Shown here in pieces: positions 7,531 to 13,809 of a stretch of 15,000 nucleotides of DNA. Each line of letters starts with the position of its first letter. Position 1 is the first letter of the stretch. The notes below the pieces were generated by a model that searched no databases, was not told where the DNA came from, and saw only the letters and a program-made list of their open reading frames with translations. The position numbers were made by a program, and so were the translations under genes. Origin of the DNA: Cristatella mucedo (lineage: Eukaryota > Bryozoa > Phylactolaemata > Cristatellidae); assembly GCA_009760855.2 (NCBI GenBank), contig WPIO01000022.1:4950001-4965000 (forward strand), in the 5' to 3' direction.

Positions 7531-8139
7531 TTAGATAGCGATCTTTCCGCGTTCTGAGTTTTGATCTTCTGTCACCAACTCAATCGAGATATTTAATTTG
7601 ATAATTTTTTCTAGCACAACTAAAATGAAATTTGTTGTATTCACCATTGCGCTGCTAAAAGGAGCAGCATCCGCGTCATGCGAAAAAGCGGAAGTAAGGA
7701 TGGAATGAAATTGAAGTGCATTTGAATTAGCAAAAACCACGAAGCCACAGCAAAGCGTGTCAGGAACAGAAATGCCGCGATCGGTCACTGCAGGCGCCAT
7801 GTTAGGCTGATTATTATTAAATGAAATCACACTCGCTTACATGGTCGTATCTCCATAAAAGCACTTAACGCCTTTTGGCAGACTTGATGAATGTTTGTGA
7901 CGTCTTGAACAGTACTTAAAGCATCTTCTGGCCCTTATTAAGCATCCAAGAGCACAATAATGACAGTTGGCTGTTTGGTAGACTTGATTGAACATCACAA
8001 TCTCCCTCCATCTGTACACGACTACGTGTAGCCAACCGTGTTTCCTTAAGTGTTTTTCTCTTCTTAAGTTTCCGCTAAATGCACGCATTGCTGCTGGCTG
8101 CGAAGGTTCTGCGTAGTCAAAGCTGCGCGAGCACCTCAT
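7531..8139 (-). CDS. Candidate two-exon gene, product unrecognised
   Basis: Model: exon 1 at 8139-7841 and exon 2 at 7651-7531, with a 189-nt intron at 7840-7652. Exon 1 starts at an ATG (a second ATG lies at 8088). It encodes a basic segment with LRREKHLRKHGWLHVVVY and a Cys-rich stretch, ANCHYCALGCLIRARRCFKY. It ends in phase 2 at a good donor (GTAAGC). The acceptor is preceded by GCTGCTCCTTTTAGCAG and a CTTAC branch-like word, and enters in phase 2. Exon 2 gives AMVNTTNFILVVLEKIIKLN and then a stop after a charged tail. The total is about 139 residues. The Cys/His spacing does not match a zinc finger I can name. Alternative: an unspliced ORF from the ATG at 7802 (MAPAVTDRGI…) to 7531, about 90 residues. 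Either could be chance. Confidence 0.3.
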
Positions 8140-8346
8140 CCATCACGCGTAGCCACCGCTGCGTACTTCTTCACCGCAGGAGCGAACTCGGATCTTGGGC
8201 GGATCGACCAATCAGAGAGGCTTTAAGAACCCGCCGCTTTCGATTTGCCCAAGCGCTTCCTGCTCCCAATCGGCATAGAATCGCTATATGTGACTAGGCC
8301 GATGAATCGATCAGGACGCCGCAGGCAGCTGCTTGGTAGTGTAGGG
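8140..8346. other. Interval upstream of candidate minus gene
   Basis: Contains a CCAAT-box word, CCAATCAG (about 8208-8215), and a GGCGGATCG motif. This may be promoter-like for either direction, but no TATA or initiator can be assigned with confidence. Confidence 0.3.
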
Positions 8347-8480
8347 GCATCTCCGCGTCACTGTAACTCCACAAAGCCGCAAAGACTTGTGTGGGTGCTA
8401 CGCAGGAGAGTTCTCTATTTCGCACTCACAGCCCACGCAGCTTTCGGCAGGCATTCGGTATCCGATAGACTTCATCGCTT
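8347..8480 (-). mobile_element. LINE family B 3'-end fragment (copy 3)
   Basis: Matches 1930-2060 and 11005-11130 in order: CATCTCCG, GTAACTCCACAAAG, ACGCAGGAGAGTT, CGCACTCACAGCC, CTTTCGG.A..CATT, and GATAGACTTCATC. Only the terminal ~135 bp of the element is present and it is the most diverged of the four copies. Confidence 0.8.
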
Positions 8481-8549
8481 CACTGCGGTTGTCAAATGGA
8501 CTGCCTGAAACTACCTGAAATTGTCACCTTGGGCATGCTACATTAAGCT

Positions 8550-8808
8550 ATGGGGGCCCTGCATCGCAGCAGCCGCGCTCGCCTACAGTCGGCGCGCCTG
8601 CGTGCGTTGACTCAGCGTCGCCGCTGCTCCATAGCCGCGCGCTGCTACGAGGCGCCAGATTCGTCCGTCACGTGTCGCGCATCGGTAAGTAGCGGCGTCG
8701 TTGCGAGCGCTGTACTTGCGGCCAATTGACTTCCGCGAGAAACCGCCGCAGCCCGTTTATTTTAATAGCGAGTCTCTGTCTCTCTCTCTCTCTCCCTCTC
8801 TCTCTCTG

Positions 8809-8889
<81 letters not shown>

Positions 8890-8966
8890 AAACGTACCTA
8901 ACGTTGGCTACGTGGCGGCTTCCGCCGTAGAAGTGCTGCTACGCCCGCGTGAACCCCACTCGCTAG
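8550..8966 (+). CDS. Candidate small Cys/Arg-rich peptide, two exons
   Basis: Exon 1 (8550-8684) starts with ATGG and G at -3 and has 45 open codons rich in Arg, with Cys residues. It ends in phase 0 exactly at a strong donor (GTAAGT). The first AG after the long (CT)n tract is at 8929-8930. Splicing there gives 8931-8966, AAG TGC TGC TAC … CGC then TAG, so the join is in frame. The product would be about 56 residues ending KCCYARVNPTR. The donor is convincing. The coding status is not, since exon 1 is equally well read as a noncoding CpG-rich first exon. No family recognised. Confidence 0.25.
8608..8616 (+). promoter_or_regulatory. ARE/MARE-type motif TGACTCAGC
   Basis: Matches the core bound by AP-1 and CNC-Maf factors (TGACnnnGC). 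It lies in the CpG-rich segment just before the GTAAGT donor, with an E-box TCACGTG at about 8668-8674. Chance occurrence is possible. Confidence 0.3.
8685..8690 (+). promoter_or_regulatory. 5' splice donor GTAAGT
   Basis: A consensus donor, CG|GTAAGT, at the end of a CpG-rich exon-like segment. It is followed about 85 bp later by a long polypyrimidine (CT)n array. Confidence 0.6.
8772..8888. repeat. (CT)n microsatellite, ~117 bp
   Basis: Nearly pure CT dinucleotides with a few CCTC and CTGT interruptions at the left end. The poly Ser-Leu frames across it are artefacts. On the plus strand it would act as a very long polypyrimidine tract. Confidence 0.97.
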
Positions 8967-9228
8967 TTCGGGTAGCGGCACAACGCGTGCAGCGTGCTTG
9001 CACCTGAAGCTCGCAATATGCCAACGACAATGACACAGGGCTCGATATTCTACACGCAGCGCTAACAACAACATCGTATTAGAAAAAGCACACCGCAACA
9101 GTCTTTACATTAAGGCTGACACAACAAGCGACGTCCAGCCGACTCGCCGCCAGGCTTACAGTAGCTTGCGTTCAGCACTAGGAGTCGCCGACGTCCTGCA
9201 GGACGCAGTAGCTCTAAGAGAGCCACTG
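8967..9228. other. CpG-rich noncoding-looking interval
   Basis: No coding frame is convincing. It contains a perfect 14-bp palindrome, CGTCCTGCAGGACG, at 9192-9205. It is probably intron or promoter sequence of the plus-strand gene. Confidence 0.4.
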
Positions 9229-9240
9229 AGGTCATGACCT
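9229..9240. promoter_or_regulatory. Nuclear-receptor palindrome AGGTCATGACCT
   Basis: A perfect inverted repeat of two AGGTCA half-sites with zero spacing, known for thyroid/retinoid receptors as the palindromic response element. The right half extends as TGACCTTG, which on the minus strand gives CAAGGTCA, the extended half-site used by NR5A/ERR-type receptors. It lies about 330 bp upstream of the first well-supported donor of the plus-strand locus. Confidence 0.45.
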
Positions 9241-9378
9241 TGCCCTATATCTGGTGGATTGTGCCGGGTCGTCAGTCGCTCAATAATCTCGTCTTTACAT
9301 TATAATACATGGCGCTGTTCGCAAGCCTCGGCTCATCGCGGCTCTTTCGTAAGCGGCTCAGTTCCAAGTCAGCGGCAA

Positions 9379-9543
9379 ATGTCGTACGCAGTTCGCAATC
9401 GAGCTTCAGCCGTCGAGCTCGGCGGCAAAATGCCTCGCTCGTTATCGCGGGGCATCGCAGGGCGCCATCGAAAGGCTAGCGTAAAGCAAATGGCAGCAGC
9501 ATCGCCGCTGGGCGAGCGAGCAGTCGCCATTGGCCGATCTTGA
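9379..9543 (+). other. Small ORF in probable 5' leader exon
   Basis: An ATG-started frame of 54 codons (MSYAVRNRASAVELGG…, ending AVAIGRS) that stops 18 nt before the donor at 9561/9562. Because it terminates inside the exon it would be an upstream ORF if this exon is a 5' leader. Codon use is moderately GC-rich. Translation is unproven. Confidence 0.25.
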
Positions 9544-9561
9544 AAACAAAAAGAAAACAAC

Positions 9562-9632
9562 GTAAGTCGGTTGGAGTAAGATGTTGGACGACGGCACGCT
9601 AACGGCTTGTTTGCTTCCTACTCTTACGCTAG
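9562..9632 (+). other. 71-bp spliceosomal intron
   Basis: All parts of a short animal intron are present: donor AAC|GTAAGT, a CTAAC branch-point word at about 9598-9602, a pyrimidine-rich stretch (TTGTTTGCTTCCTACTCTT) and acceptor ACGCTAG. The branch-to-acceptor distance is about 31 nt. This is the best splice evidence in the window and fixes transcription on the plus strand. Confidence 0.65.
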
Positions 9633-9715
9633 ACGAGCGGCTGACGAGAAGCACTTCCGCCGGCAGCCCGGACCTGCTGCCCGAGGAAAACCTCCCGCGC
9701 GAGAGAGCGGCGAAG
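9633..9715 (+). CDS. Candidate internal exon 1 of acidic-protein gene
   Basis: Bounded by the acceptor at 9631-9632 and a consensus donor, AAG|GTGAGC, at 9716. One frame (enters phase 1, exits phase 0) is open with coding-like codons, ERLTRSTSAGSPDLLPEENL and then PRERAAK. The second open frame (phase 2, RAADEKHFRR…) is less convincing. The third has an immediate stop. No family recognised. The upstream exon (ending 9561) has no ATG in the matching frame after its last stop, so the exon may also be untranslated. Confidence 0.4.
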
Positions 9716-9848
9716 GTGAGCAGCGCGGGCCGACTGCCGGCTGCCGACGAGCAGGCGAACGACGCCGCCCGAGCGTGTCCGCAGCTCGCCGCCACCATCC
9801 AATAGCGAGTTCGCCGTCAGCCCCCGCCGCCAGGCCGCAGGTGGGAGA

Positions 9849-9858
9849 GGCGGCGGCA

Positions 9859-9905
<47 letters not shown>

Positions 9906-9910
9906 TGCTG
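9849..9910. repeat. (GCG)n trinucleotide microsatellite with CTG end
   Basis: About 55 bp of GGC triplets with one AGC interruption, ending GCTGCTGCTGG. In the tentative gene model it lies in the intron 9716-10112. Frames over it are poly-Ala, Pro or Arg. Confidence 0.95.
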
Positions 9911-10037
9911 CTGGACTGGCCAGCAACGGTGGATCTTTGAGCTAGTGTATTTGCGGGATGCCGACTCCAACGTCCGAGCGACGCCGTCGAATGCCGGCGC
10001 GCTGCGAGCCGGCCGCTGCTTGGCGGGAGCGGGTCGT

Positions 10038-10048
10038 GGGGGGGGGGG
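10038..10048 (+). repeat. Poly-G run in a G-rich segment
   Basis: About 11 Gs followed by CGGGCGGGC. Together with GGGAGCGGGT just before, it makes a strong G-quadruplex candidate on the plus strand. Confidence 0.7.
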
Positions 10049-10112
10049 CGGGCGGGCTGGCAGCGGGTGTGGGGGCCCGAGCGGGTCCGCAAACCCTCGC
10101 TGGTCTCGGCAG

Positions 10113-10338
10113 CGCTACTGGGCTCTCCAGGCTGTCCATGGCTACCGTCACGGCGCCGTTGACTACGACCACAGAGATGACGACGGCGACGACGACTATT
10201 ATGGCTACGTAGCGCGCGACAGAAACCCCAACTTTTACGACGATGACTACGATGACGCGGACCGTCGGAAGAGGACGTTCGCCAGGCACGATCTGCGACC
10301 TTACAGGCCGCACTGGTGGCGGCGACAGAATGACGACG
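10113..10338 (+). CDS. Candidate internal exon 2, Asp/Tyr-rich acidic
   Basis: Starts after the acceptor-like CTGGTCTCGGCAG and ends before GTAGGC. In the phase 0 frame it reads RYWALQAVHGYRHGAVDYDH, then an Asp/Tyr-rich block (DDDGDDDYYGY, NFYDDDYDD), then a basic and aromatic end (RRKRTFARHD, PYRPHWWRR). It exits in phase 1. Codons vary in first position and favour G/C in third, which supports the plus strand as the coding strand here. The antisense frame is a Val/Ile-rich shadow. No ATG in frame. Composition suggests a secreted or nuclear acidic low-complexity segment, but function is unknown. Confidence 0.35.
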
Positions 10339-11001
10339 GTAGGCGGACGAGAGGCGCCCGCTGCCGACGCCCGGCGGCGCAATAACGAAGGAGGCTTTGT
10401 CGCCGCCGGCGACGGCGGTGACGGCTCGCGATGGTGCGCTCGCGCGCGTGAGCTTACGGAGTGCGTAGATTACCACATTGCACCGCATATTACTACACAG
10501 TAATACACGTATCGAAAAAAGATTTGCCCGCGAGGCGTAGCGCTACGATATGGAGCCCGGGTTTTTCTTGTATAGGAATTGTCAGTGTCTGCAGAGTGTG
10601 AGCGAAGATTTTTGCACAATTTCGCCGAAGCATAAGCTTTTCCGGCGGGTCTTGGAAATCTTCCTATCTTAAAGTGGGTGCGTGCTAGTCTGACAGCGCA
10701 GGCCTCGGAACCGCCTGAAATGAGCTATCAACCAACGCAGTATACCGCCTCGAAAAGATGTGCTTCCTAACAACGCTTCACTTGGTTCCCAGTTGCCATT
10801 ACAATATTTCTTTAGGCCGCGCGGGTGCTGTCGTTTTTAGCAGATCATGTAAAGCCGTCCTTTGACAGCGAGTCCGTTGGTTTCTGTAAGCAGTCGGGTT
10901 CATATAAAATTGGTGGGTAGCAGCTCAAACGGATGAAAGCTCCAAGCTCGTAAAACGTAGGCTATTGGATTACAGCTTTTAATTATTATTGAAATATTGT
11001 G
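10339..11001. other. Interval without supported gene
   Basis: GC-rich at the left, dropping to average composition after about 10500. An acceptor-like CATATTACTACACAG ends at 10500, but the following frame closes after about 34 weak codons. Under the tentative model this is the first part of a large intron (10339-12229). Confidence 0.35.
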
Positions 11002-11472
11002 ATGTAATGTATCTCCGTCTATAATTCCACAAAGCCACAAAGACTATGTGGGTGTTACGCAGGAGAGTTTTGTAGAACTTACTCATAGTCTAAGCGGCTT
11101 TCGGTACACATTTGGTAGCCAATAGACTTCATCTTACGCAACAAAGAGAAAGTGGGAAGCATAGCAGAGTCAGGAGATCAGTTGAGGTAGTGAGTAGCAT
11201 GGAAGTAGCAGTAATGGACCGCTGAAAAGGATGAGCCATAGTCGGCAGTAATAGAGAAGTTGTCGTTGCGTAGGAATCGTAGAAGCCAGCTCCACAGTCT
11301 AGGATCTGCAGAGCTAAAGCTTCTGTCGCCAACGGTCTTTAAGCGGAGGAATGGAAAAGCTAAGTTATTGTCCATCCAGGACCTGAGGGTATGAGGAGGC
11401 TGAAACTGATGTAGCAGTTCAGCTAGGTATGGAGGAGCCAAGCCGTGGCGGGCCTTGTGGGTCAGAGTAAGA
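11002..11472 (-). pseudogene. LINE family B 3' fragment (copy 4), RT C-terminus
   Basis: The minus strand encodes PPYLAELLHQFQPPHTLRSW, FPFLRLKTVGDRSFSSADPR and then LWSWLLRFLRND. This is co-linear with copy 2 (PSYLAELLHQFQPLRALSSC and so on) and is followed by the shared 3' UTR. Homology starts abruptly at about 11472 in the KARHG-equivalent region (5' truncation) and ends at about 11002 beside an AT-rich stretch (TTTTAATTATTATTG). Inactive relic. Confidence 0.9.
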
Positions 11473-11948
11473 TACTAACTAGTAAAGGTATTGCGATACA
11501 ACTAAACCTCCTTTGGGTCTTTCCAATGTCTCCACGACCGGTACCGCGAAGAGCGCGCAGACGCGCTCGAGAACATCCTCAAGCTCTTGCACACTTTATT
11601 TAACATTTCGCTGACAATTTAATTTATTGGACTCTACTAAGTAAATATCTTTAGTGTGCGAACAAATGCGCACCTCTGAGAACTCGATTAGCGAGTGCAT
11701 ACTCGCTAACCGAGCCAACGACTAGCCGGAAGCAGCTCCCTAATGACTGTGACTTCCATTTATGTTGTTTACCATCGGGCACGCTGTATCCGGTGAGCGT
11801 ACAGCAGAATAGGTACCGCGGGTACACGCTGTCTCACCCTTTCGCCCACCACTTTGATATAAACCGGACTGTATACAGAAACCAACGGAGTCGCTGTCAA
11901 CAGCAGGTTTGATGGGAGCTGTTAGAAACGGCAGCGCCCCGGTGGCCC

Positions 11949-11950
<2 letters not shown>
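11473..11950. other. Interval without supported gene
   Basis: Contains the hairpin at 11683-11714 and a TATAAA word at about 11857-11862 followed by ordinary sequence. The TATA-like word could serve a plus-strand promoter upstream of the GC-rich 12.0-13.4 kb region, but no initiator is evident. Confidence 0.35.
11683..11714. other. Near-perfect 14-bp stem with 4-nt loop
   Basis: The left arm CTCGATTAGCGAGT pairs with the right arm ACTCGCTAACCGAG around a GCAT loop. The only imperfection is an A opposite C on the plus strand. It lies in a mixed-composition interval (11473-11950) that otherwise holds no gene. It may be a hairpin precursor, a protein-binding palindrome or a relic of a foldback element. 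Confidence 0.7.

Positions 11951-12019
<69 letters not shown>
11951..12019. repeat. (GA)n microsatellite, ~69 bp
   Basis: A perfect GA dinucleotide array. Pure GA runs can be bound by GAGA-type factors in arthropods, but no such role can be read from the sequence. Confidence 0.97.
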
Positions 12020-12022
<3 letters not shown>

Positions 12023-12229
12023 TGTAGCGGCCAGTGGGAACTAAGGGAAGCGTTGATAGGATGCGCTTCGCCCGCCTAGCACACGCACGCACTTACTCGA
12101 TGAAAGTGGAGTATACAAAAAAGAGAGGTAAACGTGAGGTAAACTGGAGTAACTCGGCGCATTTCGCGAGCTCGGCGGAACGATTGGAACGCCACCAGAG
12201 CGCCTCGCCGCGGACTTGTGTTCGCGCAG

Positions 12230-12331
12230 GCGACGACGAGCACGACGTGAGCGCCTGGCTAGACGACGAGGAGGCGGCGGCGGCGAGGCACGGCCACGAG
12301 AGCGACGACGGCGGGCCGCCCATTGAGCGAG
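12230..12331 (+). CDS. Candidate exon 3, acidic
   Basis: Bounded by acceptor ACTTGTGTTCGCGCAG and donor GAG|GTGACA. It enters and exits in phase 1. It encodes DDEHDVSAWLDDEEAAAARH, then an ESDDGGPPIER stretch. The codons (GAC, GAG, CAC, GTG, GCC) are typical of a GC3-rich gene. The phases match exon 2 (exit 1) and the next candidate exon (entry 1). Function unknown. The last ~20 residues overlap low-complexity sequence, so chance cannot be excluded. Confidence 0.35.
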
Positions 12332-12367
12332 GTGACAGCGCGTCGCTCGAGCCAGCGCCATCCGACT

Positions 12368-12377
12368 GGGGGGGGGG
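12368..12377 (+). repeat. Poly-G run (10 nt)
   Basis: Third G homopolymer of 10-11 nt in the window. In the tentative model it lies within the intron 12332-12627. Confidence 0.9.
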
Positions 12378-12494
12378 CCGTCGGCGAAAGCGAAACTAGC
12401 GAGCAGTGCCCCAGTGCGAACGGCCGTTTGCGGCTGCTTTGGGCGACGAGCCACGAACGCGCGCAGATGCCGGGTCGGCACCGCTGTGCGCTGG

Positions 12495-12505
12495 CCGCCA
12501 TATTT
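12495..12505 (-). promoter_or_regulatory. YY1-type motif AATATGGCGGC
   Basis: Matches the AANATGGCGGC core recognised by YY1/Pho-type zinc fingers. It sits in a CpG-rich segment, next to CCATATTTATGG. A possible promoter element, but only a motif match. Confidence 0.3.
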
Positions 12506-12627
12506 ATGGCCGCCGGACGTGCTCGCGAGGCAGTCGGAACGTCCGCAGCGGTAGCTCTCGGCTCGTGCGAAGCGCCATTTCGTTCGCCCTTTGCTAGCGC
12601 CCCTTTCCCTCGTTTCCGACGGAACAG

Positions 12628-13442
12628 ACGAAGCGAAGCGGACGCACGTCGGGGGCGCTCTGGCGTCGGTGAGGCTGCACGAGAAAGCTCCTCCTCACCT
12701 TCCGCCGCCACCGCCGCACACCAAGGTCGAGCAGGCGACGCATCGCCACGCCGACGTCGACGTAGTGATACACCACGACGGGGAGTCCGTAGACGCGGCG
12801 CCGGATCGAAAGCCTTTGGCGAGAGCCGCGCCGGAGCAGCCGGCACCGGAGGAGCTCGCCGGGTCGCCTCTGCCGCCGCAGGCAACGGGCGGCCGTCGCA
12901 ACGTCACCGCGGCCGGCGGCGGCGGCGGCAACGCAGTTCGCCTGTGGGAGTTCGGCGGTGGCCTGCAGGACGCGCTAGCGTTCCTGAGCCGCAGCGCCGG
13001 CGGCGGCGGTCGCGCCGAGGCCGACGAGCAGAGGCGCGGCTCGTCCTCGTTTGTTCTGAACGTGGTCTACCCGAACGAGCGGCCAGCGGCCGGCGCCGAG
13101 CGGCCCGCTGGCACCGCCGGCGACGAGTCGGCGGCTCGCGACGGCGGCGGCGCCGACGTCGCCGGCACGACCGGCGGCGCTCTTGGCGGCCGTGCGCGGC
13201 AGAAGTCGGCGTGGTCGCGGGACTTGCAGCCCGATCACGAAGAGCCGTACCACTTGTCGTCGGTCGATTTGTCGGCTCACGACGGAGCAGAGCCAGGCGA
13301 GCACGGCGATCTTGACGACGCTGATGGTCACCGCGAGCACGACCTCGATCACGGCGGCAGCGGCGGCGACGTAGGGCACCACGACCTTGGCGACGAGAGC
13401 GATCTCGGTGGCGCCGGGCGGCTCCAAGCGGCGAGTACGTAG
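12628..13442 (+). CDS. Candidate terminal exon, Gly/Ala/Asp/His-rich product
   Basis: Follows the acceptor CCCTCGTTTCCGACGGAACAG and stays open for about 271 codons to TAG. Segments in order: PPHLPPPPPHTKVEQ; HADVDVVIHHDGESVD; a Pro/Glu-rich part; AVRLWEFGGGLQDALAFLSR; SSSFVLNVVYPNERP; a Gly/Ala-rich part; SAWSRDLQPDHEEPYHLSSV; and an Asp/His/Gly-rich tail. The first two thirds show plus-strand codon bias (about 80 percent G/C at third positions over a sampled stretch). In the last third the antisense frame has the better bias. There is no Met in the whole frame and no recognised domain. All six frames are unusually open because of the GC content, so the length alone proves little. An AATAAA follows at 13804. 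Confidence 0.35.
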
Positions 13443-13472
13443 CGCGCCGGCCGAGGCGCGCAGGCCGAGCAC
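12975..13472 (-). other. Antisense hydrophobic open frame
   Basis: On the minus strand, 13420-13275 reads EIALVAKVVVPYVAAAAAVI and then EVVLAVTISVVKIAVLAWLC, a membrane-like stretch of about 44 residues. Its codons end almost only in C or G (ATC, GTC, GTG, GCC, CTC). A donor-like GTGAGC follows at about 13270. The rest of the frame is an Ala/Arg/Gly-rich shadow and no ATG starts it. It is in register with the plus frame, so Asp/His/Glu codons automatically become Val/Ile/Leu. It may therefore be a mirror artefact. Confidence 0.2.
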
Positions 13473-13803
13473 GCTTCGCTGCCGGTCGAGCGCATTCGAG
13501 AGGGAACTGCTGCAGTGCAGCCTTTCGGTCGCTGGCTCGCTTCTAGATGGCGCACGCCTGGCGAAGCGCCCCTTCAGCCTCGAGTGCGGCCTACTCGCGC
13601 GTGCTGCCTACTTTAAAAGTTTCTGGCTGGGCATACTCTAGAGATACCTAGCAGCCTTAGTGCTCTTGACGCTTATAACTAAGGAATTGATAATAATTTG
13701 TAGACACCGCCACGATCTGACTGATTTTATGTGCTGAGGTATTAATATTCGCAAATTAGACAAGCGCAGATTCCTGTAAAGTACCCGCCTTAGAGTTACG
13801 GCC
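13443..13803. other. Possible 3' untranslated region
   Basis: CpG density falls after about 13600 and the sequence turns AT-richer, as expected past the end of a gene. No coding frame is supported. Confidence 0.3.
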
Positions 13804-13809
13804 AATAAA
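13804..13809 (+). promoter_or_regulatory. AATAAA polyadenylation signal, plus strand
   Basis: A canonical hexamer about 360 nt after the TAG at 13440-13442. It is consistent with a 3' end here for the plus-strand candidate gene, but the hexamer alone is weak evidence. Confidence 0.35.

Larger units (their letters stand above)
12061..12399 (+). other. ATG-started open frame containing candidate exon 3
   Basis: An uninterrupted frame of 113 codons from ATG 12061 (a second ATG at 12100) to TAG. The first ~55 residues are basic with ordinary codons. From about 12230 it becomes acidic with strongly GC3-biased codons. It may be a complete small ORF, or its second half may be an exon beginning at 12230. 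Confidence 0.3.

Noticed and set aside
8701-9007. Ser/Leu-repeat ORFs
   Set aside because: They arise from the CT dinucleotide array. Only the small segment after 8930 was kept, as a candidate exon.
9817-10488. 223-codon minus ORF
   Set aside because: Includes the poly-Arg reading of the GGC array and Ser/Arg-rich shadow sequence opposite the better plus frame.
12499-12510. CArG (SRF) box at CCATATTTATGG
   Set aside because: It has eight A/T bases between CC and GG rather than six, so it does not match the consensus.
12259-12885. 208-codon minus ORF rich in Arg, Ala and Pro
   Set aside because: A typical GC-rich shadow with no motif. The stretch around 12.5 kb is better read as intron or promoter.
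12323-13315. The 330-codon plus ORF, longest in the window
   Set aside because: Arg/Ala/Ser-rich with no coding-like codon pattern. It is the +1-shifted shadow of the Asp/Gly-rich frame in GC-rich DNA.
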